Assembly (NCBI GenBank): GCA_024233835.1
Contig: JACKPC010000003.1
Location: 528,501 to 592,500 of the forward strand
DNA length: 64,000 bases
DNA from: Leptospiraceae bacterium
GTDB taxonomy: Bacteria > Spirochaetota > Leptospiria > Leptospirales > Leptospiraceae
Direction of reading: 5' to 3'
A program made the position numbers and the translations under genes. Shown piece by piece: positions 15,781-24,350 of this stretch. The notes below the pieces were generated by a model. It was given only the letters and a program-made list of their open reading frames with translations. It was not told the DNA's origin and did not search any database. Position 1 is the stretch's first letter; each line of letters begins with the position of its first letter.

Positions 15781-15987
15781 GATTTTACTATAAAAATGGA
15801 CTTTATTTACAGGACTATAAAAAAACTCTCCTGAAATTAGGAGAAATCTCAATATCCTATTTACTTCTCAGGTGCTCAAAACTATTGGCTTGCATACTTA
15901 TGCAGCAGAGAATAAAAACTACTATTTTGCTGTTTTTATGAAAACCATACAAAACTGGGTCAGGTGGGGAGCCTACCTGTTAAGAGC

Positions 15988-16998
15988 TTATTGAGGCTTT
16001 CCTAATTTCTCCATATTCAACTTTTGAGGTTTTTTAAATTTCAGAGAGAGCTTTTCAAATTCTTTGTTGATTTCTTCTATATCTTTTTTTGTAAGTTCTT
16101 CTAATGTTTCAATGGCTTTGTCTCCCCAAATTTCTTTATCATACTTCGGAATTATCAAATATACGAAATTCCTGCTGAAAGCTTGTATTATGCCTTTCAT
16201 CCAGAGATAACAAAACAAAAATCTCGCCTGTGGATAAGAATGAACTTGATGAAAATGGTAAGCTCTTAAGAACTTCGATAAAGGGTAAGTATCTTTATTT
16301 TTTATGGCTTTTATAAGTGCAGGCATTCTCCAATTCGTATAACCGTCGATTACCTTTCCATTTATCAAGGAGGCTTCTTCATAAAAGGAAGCCAAACCTT
16401 CTCCGAACCAATCAGGAGGAACTAAAGGTGAGTTTACATCTATAAAAGCATGTATAAGTTCATGCCATAAAGTCCCGATACCGGAATTGCAGTAAGAATA
16501 TAGGATTCTATTGGTTAGATGATAGGGATTATTATGATCGGATTGTAGATAGAATCCAAAAGCATCAATTCTGGTTTTATTTTTCAATTCTTCTCTGTCT
16601 TTAAAATAAACCAGCCGGAAGTTGTAGGAGACTTCATATTTAAAATATATAGGATAAATTTGGTTGAAAAATTGCTGTGACCAATAAAGAATTTTATTTT
16701 CAGTTGCCTTATTACATCTATGCAGCAGATTAAATCTGCTCTTTGTTGCAGATTTGAAATTTAGTTGGAAGATTCCTTCAATACTTTTTTGGTAGGAATT
16801 TAGATCGCTTTTATTTTTTAGCGAATAATGATTGAAAGAAATATATTTTCCTTCATAGAATATGCTATCTTTATAAGGTATTAATAATATTTTGCTTATA
16901 AGCCTGTCTGCAATTATTTCTTTAGAAGTAATATTTTTATTACAGGAATTTAGAACAAAAAAAGTAGGTAGAATAAAAAGAGTAAATAAAGCTTTCAT
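15988..16998 (-). CDS. Lipoprotein with HExxH zinc-protease motif
   Basis: Predicted lipoprotein of 336 residues (signal peptide with VLNS-Cys19). Around residues 172-200 it has GTLWHELIHAF followed by WFGEGLASFYEE. That is the HExxH plus downstream Glu arrangement of gluzincin-type metallopeptidases, so a zinc-dependent envelope protease or a related hydrolase is likely. The rest is basic and aromatic and matches no family I recognise. Stands alone; the region downstream to RibBA holds nothing clear. Confidence 0.65.
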   Translation of the reverse strand: MKALFTLFILPTFFVLNSCNKNITSKEIIADRLISKILLIPYKDSIFYEGKYISFNHYSLKNKSDLNSYQKSIEGIFQLNFKSATKSRFNLLHRCNKATENKILYWSQQFFNQIYPIYFKYEVSYNFRLVYFKDREELKNKTRIDAFGFYLQSDHNNPYHLTNRILYSYCNSGIGTLWHELIHAFIDVNSPLVPPDWFGEGLASFYEEASLINGKVIDGYTNWRMPALIKAIKNKDTYPLSKFLRAYHFHQVHSYPQARFLFCYLWMKGIIQAFSRNFVYLIIPKYDKEIWGDKAIETLEELTKKDIEEINKEFEKLSLKFKKPQKLNMEKLGKPQ

Positions 16999-17076
16999 AA
17001 TATGCCAAACAGCAATCGGTAAGAAACCAAAATTTTAAACTTACACAAATAAAAGTCAAGTAGAAAAACTCTTCCA

Positions 17077-17108
17077 TCTTAAGGGAATGTGCAAAAATAC
17101 CCTTAAGA
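17077..17108. repeat. Inverted repeat TCTTAAGGG / CCCTTAAGA
   Basis: Nine-base perfect arms (17077-17085 and 17100-17108) around a 14-base loop, in the gap between the metallopeptidase lipoprotein and the KAP gene. The arms and the following ACGATATG resemble the ends and flank of the 87-bp element at 7960-8046 (TCTTAAGG, GCGATATG), so it may be a distant or shortened relative. It also lies just downstream of the KAP stop and could act as a weak terminator. Confidence 0.4.
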
Positions 17109-17196
17109 CAGATGTACGATATGTTTCATGATTAGTTGTGAGCATTCTCGATTTCTGCGATTGTTTCTTCATCTGTGAGAAGGTGCGGGCATTAAT

Positions 17197-20100
17197 TTAT
17201 TCATCTCCGAACATGATGGGCTCAACACGGAATGAATAGCGAGAAACATGTGGTTCCCAATACCGCAATTGGTCTAATTCCAGGTTCATCCATTTCTGGT
17301 TAGCATTTTTATCGAGCCATGATGTAAGGTGTATAAACTCTGCCTGTAAGCTTAAAAAATCAGGATTCTTATTTCCCGGAGAGTTGGTAATTTTATTTCC
17401 AGAAAATAATACTTCCTCACGTTTTACGCCAAGAATATCCCAACTTTTTTCTGTTTTTATAACACCGATTTTTTCCAGTAAATCTTTAAGATTGTCTTTT
17501 TCTGATAATTTTAAAGTACGGAAAAATACACGAGATGTATAAGGAAGGCCGGTGATAACTGCCAGGAGAAACATAACTACTTCAAAATTACGTACCGTAC
17601 CTTCCCTTCCGCTATAGCCTGTAACCGGGTTTATGTCCAGAAAATATACTTCCCACTGAAGTTTTGATAAACCTACCTTGATAAGTCGATATATATTAAC
17701 AAATCTCTTTAAAGAGCGGGGAAATCTCCCCAGAAGAGGTGCAATTTTTAGAGAAAATTCATGTTCTCTTTTTTGAATCCTGAATTGTTTCTCATCTGGC
17801 TCAGCAAAACTCCAGTCTTTGGAAAGAATTTGTATTTTCTCTTTTTCTTCCGGTAAGCTTTGTTCAGGCAAGGAGGAACCGGTTAGCGAATTAAACTCTT
17901 GAGTTGCCTTCACCGCTTTTTCCATATCTTCTGCCAATCCGTGAGCAACCAACAAATCTTTCTCCATCAAATAGTTCAATAAGTTCTGTCTTCCTTCAAG
18001 ATTCATAGGAGTCAACCAGAGAGGTATTTGGAATATTTTTTCGAGGTAATCATAAGAAGAAGTGCGATAGAGATCTACCTGTCCATCTCCTTCCGTATCA
18101 CGGGAACTGGAGTCACCAAATATTTGTCTAAAATTTGCATTTAAAACTCCTGATAACCATTTTGAGTCAACCGATACCACCACAACAAAGGCTTCAAAGG
18201 AAAGAAGTAAACGGATAGCTTGAATGGTTTGTAACACTTTTTCCGGAGGAAGTCTATCCAGATCATCAATATATAAGACAATCCTATTAACAAGATAAGT
18301 ATTATCTGCGGATGTATTGTCTTCGGCTTCCAGACTTTGATTATAATTCGTGAGAAGGGATGATAATTTTTGAAAGTCATTTCTTATTTGGGTTATGATT
18401 CCTAGATATTTCTTATAGCTATCTCCTCCTCCTTTCTCTTCTATAAAATTAGAAAGATAATTTTCATGCGAAGTAGTTTCTAATTCTGCTTCGAGATTTT
18501 GCACCTTTTCTTCCAGACCGGCTTTATCTTGATTTAATTTTTCTCGTTTTTCCAAAATCTCCTTTTCTTTTTTTTCTTGTTCCTGTTCTTTTTTATCTAA
18601 TTCTTTTTGAAGATTAGGAAATACTAATTTAACTTTTTCTGTAAACTTTTCTGACCAGTTTAAATTTTTAGACATCCAGGTTTTGATCTTATTCCAAAAA
18701 CCAATAATGGGAGCAAACACAGTCAAAATAGAGGTTAACCAGGAAGTAATTTTTAAACTTATACCCTGGAAAAAATCCTTAATTAAATTTCCGTAAAAAT
18801 AATGCACCAGAGAATAGGTGAGTAAGCCTAAAGCAATGAGAAGTGCGATAAGACCGAGGTATAAAAAAGCACGGTATCTTCTTTTCAACATTTGCCATAG
18901 AGGCAAGTTTTTAAACTGATCTGTTTCTTTGTATAAGGTATAGAGTTGTGCGCTGAGGGGCTCATCTTCCTTGTAGGGAATCCCGGCCTTTTCGAACCAC
19001 TTCTTTACTTCTGCCGGAGGAAGCTTTTTCGCAATTTCTTCATTTAACTGGATAGCAAAAACATTTTTTATTTCATGGGTATAATTATGTTTCTGCTGCT
19101 CTAATTCTTCACGAAGTTTTTCTTCTTCTTTTGCATAGTCCTGGATCTGCGATTCAAGAATATCGAGACCTTTTTTTTCTTTTTCAATTTCCTGTATTAA
19201 TAAGTTTCTTCTTTTTTCAACACTATCCCCCGGCTCACCTGCGAGTTTTAAATTAGAAAACAAATGATCTACAAAGCTGGCCCAGAAATTACCGTCCATA
19301 AAATGCCAGGCTTTAAAATGGATCTGTACAATCTTTGCATAAAAGGGTAAATCCTTTTGTTTCTTTCCTGCTTCTAATTCCTTTTTCATTTCAGAAGATA
19401 AGGTTTCAATTTCTTTAGTTAACTTCTTCATGAAAAATGTCTTTCCTGAACCCCAGCTTCCGAATAATCCTATAGATAAGGGAGGTGTTAAGGAGCGGGA
19501 AGCAATTAATCTGGAAAAACTTTGTACGGAGCTATTGATTCCTAGCTTATCGGCTAAATTATAATTATTATCCGGGTTAAATCCGGATAGAGCTGTTTTC
19601 TTTGTCAGGGGTTTAGGGCTTGCTTTTTTATGAAGTTCATCGTAAAGATTTTGCAGATCAGTGGCAAAGGCAATTGCGGAGGAATACCTTTTATTCTTAT
19701 CTTTGTCACAGGCTTTCTGAAGGATTCCATTTAAGTTTAGGTCCCGCAATTTTTTTAAATCTTCATAAGATAAAAGAAACTTTAAACCGCGAGATAGAAG
19801 TTTCTCAAAAATGTCGGGTAAAGGTTCGTTTACCTGTTTATTAATTAATACCCTTTCTGAAGTTTCAGAAAAAGGAAGCTCTCCTGTTAGAAGTTCGTAC
19901 AACATAATTCCTACAGAATATAAATCACTTCTGTGGTCTATGTCTTCCAAACCCAGACATTGTTCGGGACTCATATAGTGTAAAGTACCTGAGATTCCAG
20001 AGCCGGTGTGTCGATTACCAACTTTTGAAATACTAAAATCTCCGATAATGGGTTCTCCATCACTTAGTATAAAAATACTATCGGGTTTTAAGTTTCTATG

Positions 20101-20604
20101 AACAATTTGGTGATCGTGAATTGCCTGTAAGCCGGAAAGAATTTTTAGAAGGATCGATATGGATTGTCGAATGGGCATACCGGCCCGGGGGTAGGTTTTT
20201 AGTAGCCAGGACAGGGGACCTATTTTCGCATATTCCATGATAAAATAGGGGCGTTCACCAACAAAACCTGTATCAAAGATTTTCACTATATTAGGATGAA
20301 TAATTTTCTGATTTACTTTGATTCCGTGTATAAACATTTCTTTTAAGAGAGGATTCTTTTCATGCTCTTTATTTAGAAGTTTGATAACTACGGGAGTATC
20401 ATTTTCTTTTGATAAACCATAGAAGATAGTGGCCGTTCCTCCTTTCCCCAGGTTCTTGAGGATAGAGTATTGCTGGGATATAGTCTCCTGTAATAGGACT
20501 AAGTCTGATTTGAATTCTTCTTGCTTCGAAAAATTATATCCACAAAAGCTACAGAATTTTGCTTCCCTGGGGATCTTGTTTTTACAATCCGGACATTCTT
20601 TCAT
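17197..20604 (-). CDS. Zinc ribbon-pseudokinase-KAP P-loop NTPase fusion
   Basis: Large protein of 1135 residues with an unusual domain order. Residues 4-21: zinc ribbon (CPDC at 4-7, CSFC at 18-21). About 46-320: Ser/Thr kinase-like domain with a glycine loop (LGKGGTATIF) and Lys75. The catalytic loop reads HRNLKPDS instead of HRDLKPEN, so the catalytic Asp (171) and the metal-binding Asn (176) are lost, and DFG is DFS (189-191). This predicts a pseudokinase. About 350-1050: KAP NTPase with Walker A GSWGSGKT (382-389), coiled-coil segments, two membrane spans (about 577-600 and 615-640) and a Walker B motif YIDDLDRLPPEKV (about 775). KAP proteins (Kidins220, PifA) are membrane-associated P-loop NTPases, some involved in phage exclusion. 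It lies in a divergent cluster with an FHA-like zinc-ribbon protein and an active kinase. The role is unknown. Confidence 0.85.
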   Translation of the reverse strand: MKECPDCKNKIPREAKFCSFCGYNFSKQEEFKSDLVLLQETISQQYSILKNLGKGGTATIFYGLSKENDTPVVIKLLNKEHEKNPLLKEMFIHGIKVNQKIIHPNIVKIFDTGFVGERPYFIMEYAKIGPLSWLLKTYPRAGMPIRQSISILLKILSGLQAIHDHQIVHRNLKPDSIFILSDGEPIIGDFSISKVGNRHTGSGISGTLHYMSPEQCLGLEDIDHRSDLYSVGIMLYELLTGELPFSETSERVLINKQVNEPLPDIFEKLLSRGLKFLLSYEDLKKLRDLNLNGILQKACDKDKNKRYSSAIAFATDLQNLYDELHKKASPKPLTKKTALSGFNPDNNYNLADKLGINSSVQSFSRLIASRSLTPPLSIGLFGSWGSGKTFFMKKLTKEIETLSSEMKKELEAGKKQKDLPFYAKIVQIHFKAWHFMDGNFWASFVDHLFSNLKLAGEPGDSVEKRRNLLIQEIEKEKKGLDILESQIQDYAKEEEKLREELEQQKHNYTHEIKNVFAIQLNEEIAKKLPPAEVKKWFEKAGIPYKEDEPLSAQLYTLYKETDQFKNLPLWQMLKRRYRAFLYLGLIALLIALGLLTYSLVHYFYGNLIKDFFQGISLKITSWLTSILTVFAPIIGFWNKIKTWMSKNLNWSEKFTEKVKLVFPNLQKELDKKEQEQEKKEKEILEKREKLNQDKAGLEEKVQNLEAELETTSHENYLSNFIEEKGGGDSYKKYLGIITQIRNDFQKLSSLLTNYNQSLEAEDNTSADNTYLVNRIVLYIDDLDRLPPEKVLQTIQAIRLLLSFEAFVVVVSVDSKWLSGVLNANFRQIFGDSSSRDTEGDGQVDLYRTSSYDYLEKIFQIPLWLTPMNLEGRQNLLNYLMEKDLLVAHGLAEDMEKAVKATQEFNSLTGSSLPEQSLPEEKEKIQILSKDWSFAEPDEKQFRIQKREHEFSLKIAPLLGRFPRSLKRFVNIYRLIKVGLSKLQWEVYFLDINPVTGYSGREGTVRNFEVVMFLLAVITGLPYTSRVFFRTLKLSEKDNLKDLLEKIGVIKTEKSWDILGVKREEVLFSGNKITNSPGNKNPDFLSLQAEFIHLTSWLDKNANQKWMNLELDQLRYWEPHVSRYSFRVEPIMFGDE

Positions 20605-20792
20605 ATATTTATAATTCTTCTTTCTGAGAGTATTTTAGAATATTTGAAGATATTTTTATACTACAATTCTATTTTATAAATGAAAACTAATTTGGATGAT
20701 TATAATTGTAAAATTTCGCTTATTGTATCTGTTTGTTCCTGGTTCATCATGGGAGTGATACAGTTCGGCTCTATAAGGTAAATTTTCGTTTG

Positions 20793-21167
20793 TTAATCAA
20801 ATCTGAAAACTCTATCACCTATCTTGATAAACATATTTTTTTTAAGTTCATATTCAGTATTTATGGGTAGTTCTATAAAAACACCTGAATGTTCCGAAAG
20901 AGACTTTAGTTTTAAAACTTCTTTCTGTATAGAAAATTGAACCGCTTTTTCAGCTAAATTTTTTTCAGAAAGGGGAATGTCACCGGTAGTTCCGAGTGTA
21001 TCATTATCCTTTATGATAAATTCCTCTTGAGTTGCGATATCTATCAGCTTGAATGTTTTTTGTGTTGCGAGGGGACTTCCACACTGAGTACAAAACTTTG
21101 AACCTTCTGATACGATATATTTGCAACTCGGACAGGTGGAAGGCTTATTAAAAAATACAGTAGCCAT
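20793..21167 (-). CDS. Small zinc-ribbon protein with FHA-like domain
   Basis: Protein of 124 residues. A zinc ribbon lies at Cys 12, 15, 26 and 29 (CPSC, CTQC), with the same spacing as its two neighbours. Residues about 38-124 look like a divergent FHA fold: KLIDIATQEEFIIKDNDTLG, then GDIPLSEKNLAEKAVQFSI, then LSEHSGVFIELP and a final IKIGDRVFRF strand. FHA domains bind phosphothreonine and commonly serve Ser/Thr kinases. The usual Ser-x-x-His pair is not clear, so binding is inferred. It sits 188 bases upstream of the KAP gene on the same strand and 132 bases from the divergent kinase gene, and probably links kinase output to the KAP protein. Confidence 0.6.
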   Translation of the reverse strand: MATVFFNKPSTCPSCKYIVSEGSKFCTQCGSPLATQKTFKLIDIATQEEFIIKDNDTLGTTGDIPLSEKNLAEKAVQFSIQKEVLKLKSLSEHSGVFIELPINTEYELKKNMFIKIGDRVFRFD

Positions 21168-21299
21168 ATTTTCTCATAATTCTGAAATAAAGAAAAAAAT
21201 CCAGTTTTTTTTTACCTTGACCGCAGTTATAGGTTAATTTTTACTTTTCCCAAAAAGCTATTTTGGCTGAAAACCCCAGATTTTTTTAAGGCTCAAATT

Positions 21300-22721
21300 A
21301 TGATAAAATGTCCAAAGTGCAGTAAAGATTTGAATGATGGTGCTAAATTTTGTGGTTACTGTGGTGCCTCCATGCAAAAAGATCAGGAATTAGATAGTAC
21401 TCTGTATCTTTTAAAAAACAATCTCTCCGGTACCTATAGGGTTGAGAAAAAAATCGCAGAGGGGGGGATGGCTGAAATTTATGTCGGAGAGCACCTGGCC
21501 CTGGAAATCAAAATCATCATAAAAGTTTTGAATGATGCTCTTTCCAAGCAGGAAGAAATGCGGGAGAGGTTTCTTTTTGAAGCCAGAACCGGGGCTAAAT
21601 TAAAACATCGTAATATAGTGAATATCATTGATGTGGGTATGGCTGAATACCGACCCTATTATGTGATGGAGTATTTGGATCTTGGTTCACTGAAAGATCT
21701 TTTAGAAAAAGAGGGGCCTTTAGAGCCTCAATACGCCGTGAATCTTGTTGCACAGGTATTAGATGGACTTTCGAGAGCACACGAAAATGGAGTGATACAC
21801 AGGGATATAAAGCCTGAGAATATTATGCTCCGCGAGAAATTTGAACCCGTAATATTAGATTTTGGTATTGCGAAGGTAAAATCATCCGGGATAAAAACTC
21901 AAACCGGCATGGCTATTGGAACGGTAAGTTATATGAGTCCGGAACAATGTGTTGGAGAGGAGATTGATGGAAGAAGTGATATATATTCAGTAGGTATTAT
22001 GCTTTATGAGTTATTGATAGGAGAATTACCTTTCAAAGGGGATCCGGTTACGGTAATTACTCAACACAGTACAAAGGAAACTCCTAATATAAGAAAAGCA
22101 TTACTTAATTTACCTAAGTATCAAAATGAGATTTTTCAAAATATACAATTTGAGAAATTTGAACAATTAGAAGCAATTATAAAAAAAGCGACAGCAAAGA
22201 ATAAAAAGAATCGTTTTTCAAAAGCAGATGAATTTGCTGAGACTTTACGAAGTTTTCTAGTTGAACCAGAAAAAAAGTCTAATATTCCTGTCACAAAATA
22301 TATAAGCTTATTTGGTAGAAAGATTCCACTGAAAAAGCAACATATTTTTGCCGGCTACGGAGTCATTGCTGTTATTGCGATATTCAGTATTTTTAAAATA
22401 TTCTTCGGCGGGCATAAGGAGAATGTTTTTATAAGCTCAGAACCAGACGGAGCAAATATTACTATTAATAACGAAGATACAAAAAAGACGACTCCGGCCA
22501 AATTTAAGCTTTTTCCGGGTGGGTACACTATTATTCTATCAAAGAAAGATTACCATTCCGAGAGGGTTTTTTTGCGAGTAAAAGATTCTGAAAAAGAGAT
22601 CACAAAAGAAGTTAAACTATTAACTGAAGAAGAGTATAAAGAATTGCAAAAGAAAAATAGAGGAAAAAAACCTATTAATCCTATTAATGATATTATGAAA
22701 GATTTAAAAAAAATGTTTTAA
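21300..22721 (+). CDS. Zinc-ribbon Ser/Thr protein kinase with PEGA domain
   Basis: Membrane Ser/Thr kinase of 473 residues. A zinc ribbon (Cys 4, 7, 18, 21) precedes a complete kinase domain (about 46-320): glycine loop IAEGGMAEIY, Lys75, HRDIKPEN (167-174), DFG (187-189), MSPEQ. One membrane span follows (about 347-369) and an extracytoplasmic PEGA domain (about 374-438, SSEPDGANITIN and LFPGGYTIILSKKDY). The cysteine positions and Lys75 coincide exactly with those of the pseudokinase-KAP protein, which suggests duplication of one ancestral kinase. All catalytic residues are present, so it is predicted active. It is transcribed divergently from the FHA-like gene, and a terminator follows its stop. 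Confidence 0.88.
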   Translation: MIKCPKCSKDLNDGAKFCGYCGASMQKDQELDSTLYLLKNNLSGTYRVEKKIAEGGMAEIYVGEHLALEIKIIIKVLNDALSKQEEMRERFLFEARTGAKLKHRNIVNIIDVGMAEYRPYYVMEYLDLGSLKDLLEKEGPLEPQYAVNLVAQVLDGLSRAHENGVIHRDIKPENIMLREKFEPVILDFGIAKVKSSGIKTQTGMAIGTVSYMSPEQCVGEEIDGRSDIYSVGIMLYELLIGELPFKGDPVTVITQHSTKETPNIRKALLNLPKYQNEIFQNIQFEKFEQLEAIIKKATAKNKKNRFSKADEFAETLRSFLVEPEKKSNIPVTKYISLFGRKIPLKKQHIFAGYGVIAVIAIFSIFKIFFGGHKENVFISSEPDGANITINNEDTKKTTPAKFKLFPGGYTIILSKKDYHSERVFLRVKDSEKEITKEVKLLTEEEYKELQKKNRGKKPINPINDIMKDLKKMF

Positions 22722-22766
22722 TAAACATCGGATTTTTATACTTTCCGGTTGAAATTTATTAGGTTT

Positions 22767-22797
22767 CCAGACACGTCCTCAGTACGGTCTGGATTTT
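22767..22797 (+). terminator. Rho-independent terminator after the kinase gene
   Basis: CCAGAC(A)CGT (22767-22776) pairs with ACGGTCTGG (22784-22792) and is followed by ATTTTTC. It would end the kinase transcript, and it overlaps the last codons of the convergent lipoprotein gene. Confidence 0.6.
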
Positions 22798-23609
22798 TCA
22801 GGAACGGGTGAGTATCTTTTATAATTTTCTATTCTCTGGTTTTCTCGAAATTGCATTCTTTTTTGCATTTCCTCTTTGTATTTTTGTCTGTCAGATTTAA
22901 AACTTTTTATTATTTCTAAGCCCCGGTTTTGAATTGGGGAATTGCTATATACATGGTGCTGACCTATCTTAGCTTTGTGCTTGGAGTTAAGATAGTTTTG
23001 TATTTCAGCTTCATTAATTTTACCACTCACAAGCTTTCCTTCTTTTTCCGGTTGGTGGTTCGGTGTATTGGATTTATTTTTCAGAGACTCTATTTTCTCT
23101 TTATCACCGGTATTTACTTCATTGAAATCCATGTAGTCGGAAGACATAGCGTGATTGGATTCGGGTTTTTGCCTTAAGTTTTCTTTTTCAGTAGTTTTAA
23201 TTTCTTCTTCCACTGTAGTCATGCCCGGGTTTATCGTAGTTTTGCCTGTGTTTTCGTTCTTTTTATCAAAATCGGAACCGGGTGTAACAGGTTTTGAGGC
23301 CACTTTTTTTGGTTCTTCGTTTTCTTCATTATTCATAGAGAAGTTATAAAGGTATCTGGAAGGTTTTTCTTTTAATTCCTTTTCTATTCCATCATCAAGA
23401 ATGATGTAATTTTTGACCAGGTAACGGTCGAGTCCTGCTGAAAGTAGTTCTTTCATGGCTACTTTTTTCTGTTCGGAAGCAGAACAGGCACAGGGGTTAA
23501 TATAGATATTTACAACCGGATCAGAAGCTGAAGCTGTGACCGGTGGTTCCTGGTTGGAGGCGCAGACTTGGAGGAGCAGGCTAAGGATAATAATAACTGA
23601 GTTTTTCAT
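22779..23609 (-). CDS. Hypothetical lipoprotein with low-complexity polar body
   Basis: Lipoprotein of 276 residues from the ATG at 23609, which gives a proper signal peptide (MKNSVIIILSLLLQVC; lipobox LLQVC). The ATG 16 codons upstream would put charged residues first and is less likely. After the Cys comes a short conserved-looking segment with PCACSASEQKKVAMKELLSA, then a long Glu/Lys/Asn/Pro-rich region. No domain recognised. It is convergent with the kinase gene and sits seven bases from the frame of the transporter gene behind it. Confidence 0.6.
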   Translation of the reverse strand: MKNSVIIILSLLLQVCASNQEPPVTASASDPVVNIYINPCACSASEQKKVAMKELLSAGLDRYLVKNYIILDDGIEKELKEKPSRYLYNFSMNNEENEEPKKVASKPVTPGSDFDKKNENTGKTTINPGMTTVEEEIKTTEKENLRQKPESNHAMSSDYMDFNEVNTGDKEKIESLKNKSNTPNHQPEKEGKLVSGKINEAEIQNYLNSKHKAKIGQHHVYSNSPIQNRGLEIIKSFKSDRQKYKEEMQKRMQFRENQRIENYKRYSPVPEKSRPY

Positions 23610-23663
23610 ACTTTTCAATGTAAGGTATTTACTGCTAATTGTCATTCTTTTTTTCAAAGCTTA

Positions 23664-24335
23664 TTACTTATGATGGGCAGTTTCTTTTAAAAGTTTTGCC
23701 TCTTCACCAAGATATTTGTCAATTACAAAATGAGCGAGGTATATAAGTGGAGTTATTCCGATAGCTACGAGCATTTTATAGGAAAAATTAGTAGTGCTAA
23801 TTTCAAATAACTCTGGAGTTGTCTTATATTTGCTGAAAGCAATAAATGTTACAATATAGGAATCTATGAGTTGAGAAATTATGGTTGATCCTGTGGCTCT
23901 AAGCCAGATATACCTTCCCTGTGTTTTCTTTCGAAGAAAATGAAAAACCTGTATGTCTATAAGCTGACCTATGAGATAGGCTATGATAGAGCCGATGATA
24001 ATAAGTCCTGAATTAAAAAATACTCTTTCAAAAGACACATCATCTACCGGGGAACCCTGCATGGCCGGAATATTTAAACCGATGATAATAATCAAAAAAG
24101 CAAACAGGATCATAATCATCCCGATAAAAGTAGTAAATCGAACTACTTTTTTCCCGAAGTATTCATTCAGTAGATCGGTTACTATAAATGTGGCAGGAAA
24201 TGGAACGACTCCAAAACTCATTACAAAGCCAAAAACAGTAAAGAGCTTGCTACTCGTTACTTCAGCCATAATGAGAAAGCTAATAAAGATGGAACTTAAG
24301 AGAATATAAAGTTTAAGTGGTTTTGTGAGATGCAT
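23664..24335 (-). CDS. Queuosine precursor transporter (YhhQ/DUF165)
   Basis: Inner-membrane protein of 223 residues with about six hydrophobic spans, matching the YhhQ/DUF165 family that imports queuosine precursors (preQ0/preQ1) for tRNA modification. The family signature is visible as VPFPATFIVTDLLNEYFGKK, and later TGSTIISQLIDSYIVTFIAF. It lies 15 bases downstream of the thioredoxin-NHL gene on the same strand. No preQ1 riboswitch fits in the short gap. Confidence 0.87.
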   Translation of the reverse strand: MHLTKPLKLYILLSSIFISFLIMAEVTSSKLFTVFGFVMSFGVVPFPATFIVTDLLNEYFGKKVVRFTTFIGMIMILFAFLIIIIGLNIPAMQGSPVDDVSFERVFFNSGLIIIGSIIAYLIGQLIDIQVFHFLRKKTQGRYIWLRATGSTIISQLIDSYIVTFIAFSKYKTTPELFEISTTNFSYKMLVAIGITPLIYLAHFVIDKYLGEEAKLLKETAHHK

Positions 24336-24350
24336 TCAAAAATCCTGTGA

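Noticed and set aside
15781..15987. FMN riboswitch upstream of ribBA
   Set aside because: None of the conserved RFN blocks (such as GGGGCAGGG or CCGAC-GG-GG-) can be found in this stretch; only a short CTCCT/AGGAG repeat.
24336..24350. preQ1 riboswitch controlling the queuosine-precursor transporter
   Set aside because: Only 15 bases separate it from the upstream gene, too short for the aptamer.
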